Assembly: GCF_021869535.1 (NCBI RefSeq)
Contig: NW_026262734.1
Location: 73,284,339-73,348,338 of the forward strand
Origin: Mytilus californianus
Lineage: Eukaryota; Mollusca; Bivalvia; Mytilida; Mytilidae
Reading direction: 5' to 3'
Length of the DNA: 64,000 bases
Shown here: in pieces, positions 59,054-64,000 of the stretch
Numbering within the stretch: position 1 is the stretch's first letter
Layout of the letters: each line of letters opens with the position of its first letter
Translations under genes and position numbers: made by a program
The notes under the pieces: generated by a model
Told to the model about the DNA's origin: nothing
What the model saw: only the letters and a program-made list of their open reading frames with translations
The model's database searches: none

Positions 59054-61508
59054 AGGAATTCAGCATTTTAGACACTATTTAGCAAATCAGGAATTTCTTG
59101 TTATAACAGACAATATTTCAGTGAAATATCTTCAAAAGATCAAAGATTGCAATGGACGTTTAGGCAGATGGAGCCTTCTCCTTCAACCATACAATTTCAA
59201 AATTCAGCATCGTTCAGGAAATAAGAATCCAGCAGATTTTCTTTCTCGTCAAGATCATCCAAATACAGAACCAGAACATTCAAGTGAATTATCAGAACAT
59301 TTATATTCAATAAGTGAAAATCAAAAGGAATACACAGAAGCAACATTATTTTATGGAGGTGAAAATGTGGACTCAATCATTTCTAGTTTGAACAGCATTC
59401 AACATATTCAAGGGATTAATAACATTGTGCTACCAAATCTAGCAACAGAGCAACAGAGGTGTCCTGATATTATTGATATCATCCAGTACAAACAGTTTGG
59501 ACAAGTACCCGTAGACCCAGCAAAAGCAAGGACTATAGTCGCTGAATCGTATAACTATGAAGTAGAAGATGGCATTCTGAAGCACTTCTACTCCAAACGT
59601 TGCAAAAAGGTTCCAAAAGATGAAAGACTTGTCAAACAAATTGCTATACCAAAGGTTTTGCGGGATGACCTACTTAAGTCCTATCATGATTGTATTGCTG
59701 GAGGTGGACATCAGGGATTTGAAAGGACATATGCAGCTCTCCGTAATAAATACTTTTGGCCATCTATGTATAGTGATATCAACACATATGTCAAAACTTG
59801 TGAAACTTGTCAACAATCAAAGCGTGCTTTTAATGCAAGACCTCCTCCTTTGCAACCGCAGCAAACTCATGATGTTTTTCAGAGATGGCATATTGACATA
59901 TTAAGTGGTCTACCAACGACAAAGGACAAATTCAAACATATTTTATTAGTAGTGGACAGTTATTCGAAATGGTGTGAGGCATTCCCTCTTCGAACTCAAG
60001 AAGCAAAAGAAGTTGCAAATGTTTTATACAAAGAGATCATTACACGTTACGGTGCACCTCGTATATTAATATCAGATCGTGGAAAAACATTTGTCTCGAA
60101 TATTGTAAAAGCTTTATCAGAACTATTTAACATCACTAGACATTTAACCAGCTCATACCACCCACAGACAAATGGATCAGTAGAACGTATGAACTCTGTT
60201 ATACTACAAGCTTTCCGTGCTTATACTAAAGACATGCAAGATGATTGGATTGATTATTTACCAGGAATTATGATGGCATACCGAGCAACACCAGCCACTC
60301 AATCCACAGACTATTCTCCATTTTTCTTATTGTATGGAAGGGAGATGTCATTACCAATAGACACTTCATTAGTACCAAAGGATCATTTAACACAGGATAA
60401 TAAAATATTTTTGGCCAGAATTCTTCAAAATTTAGAAACAACTAGAACAATAGCTGCAAAGAACATTGACCTTGCTCAGCAAAAATATAAACAAAATTAT
60501 GACAAAAGAACAAAAGATCCAGAATTTAGACCAGCACAACGTGTTTGGCTATACTGCACAAAAGTTCGAGTTGGAAAAGCTCCAAAACTACACCGTAAGT
60601 GGGTTGGGCCATACTATATCACCAGATTTGGTCCACATCATACCTATAAACTAAGGAACTGTGCAACAAATAAAGAAGTAAAATCCTTGGTTAATGTGCA
60701 AAGACTTAAACCGTATCATGATCCAGAAGAGAGACCTACAAATATTCCGAATGATATGGAAAACAACATGGATGAACATGATCCGGATGAACTAGATGAC
60801 CAACCAGACCCTCCTATACCTCAACCTAACAACAACAACCAGCAAATTCAAGAAGATCGAACAGATAGGAACAATGAACAGGTAGATCAATCAGAGAATC
60901 AAGATAATAACAATGTCCCAGATACTCAACCAACTTTAGTCAGAGGAAATAATGCACCAGTAAAAGACACAAGGCCATCATGTAAGGATTGTGACCGAGG
61001 AAACTGCAAACCATTCAGTGAACATGAAATAGATTCTATTGTATCATCTGCAAGAGGAAATGGCACTTTATACTATAAAATAAAGTTTACAGAAAAGACC
61101 AGAAAAACAGATTGGTATTTCGCATGCAAAATTCCATGCAGGTTAGTTAGAGAATTTCATGCAAAACGTACTATGGGTGGCAAAAAGAGAAAACGTCCAC
61201 TTCAGAAACACAAATTCTTCAATAAACCTGATGAAAACGTTAGTCATATTGCTCAGACAAAACTAACCAAAGATTCAACGACTCAAACAGAATCAGAAAC
61301 TGATATATATATAAATTCAATGGACAACTGTGATAAAGAAAAATTAATTTCTGTCAGATTTTTCCAAAACAAAGCTTATTTTTTGGTACAACAGCACAAC
61401 AGACAGACATGGCAACCAATTACAATAGCTAAAGATCATGCAGCTACATTCATAGAAACAAGAAAACAAGCATTTAGAATTCATAAGCATGAACTGCATA
61501 TTCAATAA
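59054..61508 (+). CDS. RNase H C-terminus and integrase, with chromodomain-like tail
   Basis: The first in-frame ATG is at 59121, but RNase H homology (ITDN, then NKNPADFLSRQDH near 59225) is open before it, so this is a pol remainder rather than a separate gene. Integrase: HHCC zinc-binding module (H...GGGHQGF...CETCQQSK, 59687-59822), catalytic Asp in WHIDI (59890), Asp in ISDRG (60075), Glu in NGSVERMN (60180). A GPY/F motif KWVGPYYI is near 60600. An Asn/Gln/Asp-rich linker (60730-60950) leads to a region resembling a chromodomain (SARGNGTLYYKIKF to FACKIPCRLVREF, 61040-61165). Integrase inserts the cDNA; chromodomain-like tails can steer target choice. Frame and catalytic triad are intact over about 2.4 kb. 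Confidence 0.88.
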
Positions 61509-61510
61509 AC

Positions 61511-61747
61511 ATGCAACACAAGTTTAAATATGGAGACAAGAAACCCTTCATCGACGGACCAACAACAGAGGGAATTTTTGAAGTGTACATCAACAAAGAT
61601 GGCAAGGATGAATTTCTTATAGGTTACAAAAACAAGAATATACCTCCAGAATGGGTAACAATTGATGATACTCCTAATGGATTAATGAATATCCTTTTAA
61701 ATGACCTTGAATGTCAATATAATGATGAAATAAGTCCTCCTCAGTAA
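61511..61747 (+). CDS. Small frame after pol, unrecognised
   Basis: 78 codons starting three bases after the pol stop, ending at TAA near 61747. Residues such as EGIFEVYINKDGKDEFLIGY and PPEWVTIDD suggest a compact beta-rich, chromodomain- or SH3-like fold. Protein-like composition and tight spacing favour a real element gene. It could be a displaced part of pol. Function unknown. Confidence 0.5.
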   Translation: MQHKFKYGDKKPFIDGPTTEGIFEVYINKDGKDEFLIGYKNKNIPPEWVTIDDTPNGLMNILLNDLECQYNDEISPPQ

Positions 61748-61808
61748 TATGTGTAGATCAACTTTTTATATGTCTTAAGCATGTGTTAAGGTAATAACCC
61801 TCAGCAAT

Positions 61809-62170
61809 GTGTATTATTTGTATCGGAGATCAGCTCCTCATTTTATTTTGAACTGGCCTGGAGATAAGCTCCTCATTATATTATTGTATCGGAGATCAGC
61901 TCCTCATTGTATTTTTTTTGGTATCGGAGATCAGCTCCTCATTGTATTATTGTATCAGAGATCAGCTCCTCATTGTATTTTTTTTGGTATCGGAGATCAG
62001 CTCCTCATTGTATTATTGTATCGGAGATCAGCTCCTCATTGTATTTTTTTTTGGTATCGGAGATCAGCTCCTCATTGTATTATTGTATTGGAGATCAGCT
62101 CCTCATTGTATATTTTTTGGTATCAAAGATCAGCTCCTCATTGTATTTTTTTTGGTAACGGAGGTTAGAT
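61809..62170 (+). repeat. Minisatellite in the element's 3' region
   Basis: About ten units with core GGAGATCAGCTCCTCATTGT, separated alternately by short (TATTATTGTATC) and T-rich (TTTTTTTTGGTATC) linkers. The core is itself a small hairpin (GGAG-ATCA-GCTCC). Three overlapping frames through it encode only repeat peptides. Confidence 0.88.
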
Positions 62171-62631
62171 CTCCTCATTGTGTGTTTAGGGACTGGGGAT
62201 CAGTCAGTCTCATTTCATTTAAAGGACCACAAGTCAGTCCTTACTATATATTTTTTTTTCAAATGTCTTATGTATATATTGCAGGTATACAATCAATTTA
62301 TTGTTGGATGTCCATGTACATAGTTACTAAGATAATCAATCATATCAATATTTTTGTATTGGTCAATTTGTTATTTTATCATTTGGTTGATCATTATCAA
62401 GTATGGTCTCATCACCCAGACTTTGTAACTGATCATGTACTAAGTAAGCCTGATGAACTTATTTCAGTACTTCCAAAATTATTTTCAAACATCTTTTAAA
62501 AATTGGGTTTCGCATAGTTCAAAGACTTAGATTTTATATTTTTAGATGTATATACATGTTATTTTGTTTGCATATCTTTATGTTCATTTATAGAATAGAT
62601 ATTTATGTAATGTTTGAGGACAAACATTTTT

Positions 62632-62646
62632 GAGTGGGGGGAAATA
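62632..62646 (+). promoter_or_regulatory. Polypurine tract
   Basis: GAGTGGGGGGAAATA stands immediately before the LTR start TGTCATAGG. It would prime plus-strand DNA synthesis. Confidence 0.75.
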
Positions 62647-63629
62647 TGTCATAGGTGCATTTTCCCTTTCAGGTTTTAAAAAGTATTAATAATTTTTAGT
62701 ACTTTTATCATTTTTCTAATTTCATATTCTAATTTTGAATCTTGAATAAGTTTGTAATCAAAAGATTGTTTTCGATTAGGATTATATTTATTTACAGTTT
62801 TCTTATTTAATTTTCATTGAACTTATCTTAATTTAATTACCTTCAAACTAATTAGAAATATTTGAATATGTCACATATGTTTTTGAGAATTACAGTAATT
62901 GTTCAATTTGTTAATTAGACAGACAGATGTCATTTGATAATTCATTTTTAATCCTTTAATTAATTTACTATTCATATTTTAACTTTGTCTTTTCATGTTA
63001 TTGCTCGAATCAATTAGAAATTTACTTGTCACATTAAGCTCTTTTCAGTCTTGGTATAAATAGATTGTAGAAATTTTAATACTTCACTAAGTCACAGTCA
63101 CCGTTAAAGTAGGGAACCATTACAACAGTTAGAAGCGTGAAGGAGTTGGAGTGATCCTGCAGAGTACCGTCTTGTTCCAGTCTTGGTTATTCAACGATCA
63201 GTAACAAAAGATTGCCTATCAATCATCTGAAACATTGGAATGCCATCAACCCGACAACAAAGGAAAGACCAACAACTCATCGGATCAAGACCTTCAATCC
63301 CAGATCCAGTTCTATCTAAGGAATATAACTATTTGGACAATTTCATCTTACAAGTGCATTTCGGACAATTCCAGCTAGTGATTCTACAAAAGTGATTAGA
63401 CAATTCTTAAGAACAGTGACATTTAAATTCTTTAGTGCATTTGTTTTAATTAATTGGATTTATCTTTGGCATATATTGTTATTTATTAAATTGTTAAACG
63501 TTTTAGAGTATTAACTTTGCCACTTGTCTGTCGTAAGTCTATTTATAGACTGACCCCTTGTCCCTTGGGTCAGGCATGCACAGTTAGTCCCCCCTAGCAA
63601 AAAGCATGCCATACTGGCCCTTGGTGACA
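62647..63629 (+). repeat. 3' LTR, complete (983 bp)
   Basis: Starts TGTCA and ends TGACA, a perfect terminal inverted pair. TATAAATA at about 63055 marks a probable core promoter, directed plus. The last 125 bp match 57976-58100. Because the 5' LTR lost its promoter, any transcription from here would read into the flank beyond 63630, antisense to NDUFS8. Confidence 0.82.
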
Positions 63630-63633
63630 GATA

Positions 63634-64000
63634 ACCCATGCCCCTTAAGATAGTCCATAAACTGCATATCTATTGAGAAAAAAACATTTTAATTTCCAGG
63701 GTTCAAAATACTGTGGATCTAGGGACAACTCTCCATGTACTATTATTGCTATTTTTCTCCTGAATATATGTGTAATAATTCCTATTGGGATACCATCTTG
63801 ATACCAACTTTTTGAAAAAATCTATTTTTAGTAACAGTGTGATCTTTGAAATGTTGACCCTAAAATCAATAGGCTTCTTCCCTTTTCCTAAAATATCTTA
63901 CATCTTTTTAAGGTGTATTCCAATCAAGCAAGATTGGGATGGCTTTCAATTGAATCAATATTTTTCAAACATACAAGTTATACAAGTTACATGTTTTACA
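63634..64000. other. NDUFS8 intron, no feature recognised
   Basis: No exon encoding the missing NDUFS8 N-terminus is visible on the minus strand. Confidence 0.45.

Larger units (their letters stand above)
57976..63629 (+). mobile_element. Ty3/Gypsy-type LTR retrotransposon, deleted copy
   Basis: Order: end of 5' LTR, primer-binding site, short leader, fused protease/RNase H remnant, RNase H-integrase frame, small extra frame, minisatellite, polypurine tract, full 3' LTR. Gag and the reverse transcriptase core are absent. Order (protease, RNase H, integrase) and integrase features (GPY/F, chromodomain-like tail) place it in Ty3/Gypsy. It is antisense to NDUFS8 and within its intron. Near-identity of the LTR overlap (one difference in 125 bp) argues that it is not very old, although a 125-bp sample is small. 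Confidence 0.88.

Noticed and set aside
61809..62499. Frames of 83-193 codons with the repeated phrase ISSSLY / RRSAPHC
   Set aside because: Three frames of one minisatellite; the longer tail of the 193-codon frame shows no recognisable feature.

Overview
The window looks like nuclear DNA from a bivalve mollusc, most likely a mytilid mussel. It is AT-rich and intron-dominated. Many interspersed repeats are ones I recognise from memory as typical of Mytilus; no database search was run. No bacterial operons, CRISPR arrays, rRNA genes or true tRNA genes are visible. Most short open frames are chance frames inside repeats.

Confident host gene: NDUFS8, the 23-kDa (TYKY) iron-sulfur subunit of mitochondrial complex I, on the minus strand. 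Its last four coding exons are at 57841-57936, 48439-48611, 39437-39565 and 35860-35991. Splice sites and phases agree, both 4Fe-4S motifs are intact, and the stop codon is present. The N-terminal exon(s) with the mitochondrial presequence lie beyond the right edge. The introns are 9.2, 8.9 and 3.4 kb and packed with repeats. The 3' end of the first visible exon, with its splice donor, has been copied about nine times in tandem just downstream (57186-57840). A second host gene on the plus strand probably ends at 12272-12392 (39-residue terminal exon), with weaker upstream exon candidates at 2483-2605 and 3312-3373. I do not recognise it. A minus-strand 94-codon frame at 15788-16072 may be a first exon of something else.

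Mobile elements with coding content: (i) two related jockey/CR1-group LINE copies, 640-2460 and 25205-26927, both plus and both broken; (ii) a third, different LINE at 40428-42180, minus; (iii) a Penelope-like reverse transcriptase at 5605-7909, minus; (iv) a Ty3/Gypsy-type LTR element at 57976-63629, plus, lying antisense in an NDUFS8 intron, with protease, part of RNase H and a complete-looking integrase, but no gag, no reverse transcriptase core and only the end of its 5' LTR. There are also a tRNA-derived SINE with 14-bp target duplications (20151-20498), several MITE-like foldbacks, and a 1.65-kb segment bounded by 60-bp inverted repeats (51923-53569).

The rest is dominated by several non-coding families, here called rep-A, B, C, E, F, G and H. 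They share one layout: a short head, tandem monomers of about 130-190 bp, a GACGGACGG-like stretch, then a short GC hairpin followed by A-rich sequence. In most of them the head is the inverted complement of part of the tail. This matches the bivalve 'pearl' / Helentron-associated non-autonomous plan, and it is the main structural theme of the window. Several are nested in one another, which gives a relative insertion history. Two further dispersed repeats, rep-M and rep-K, recur in both orientations.
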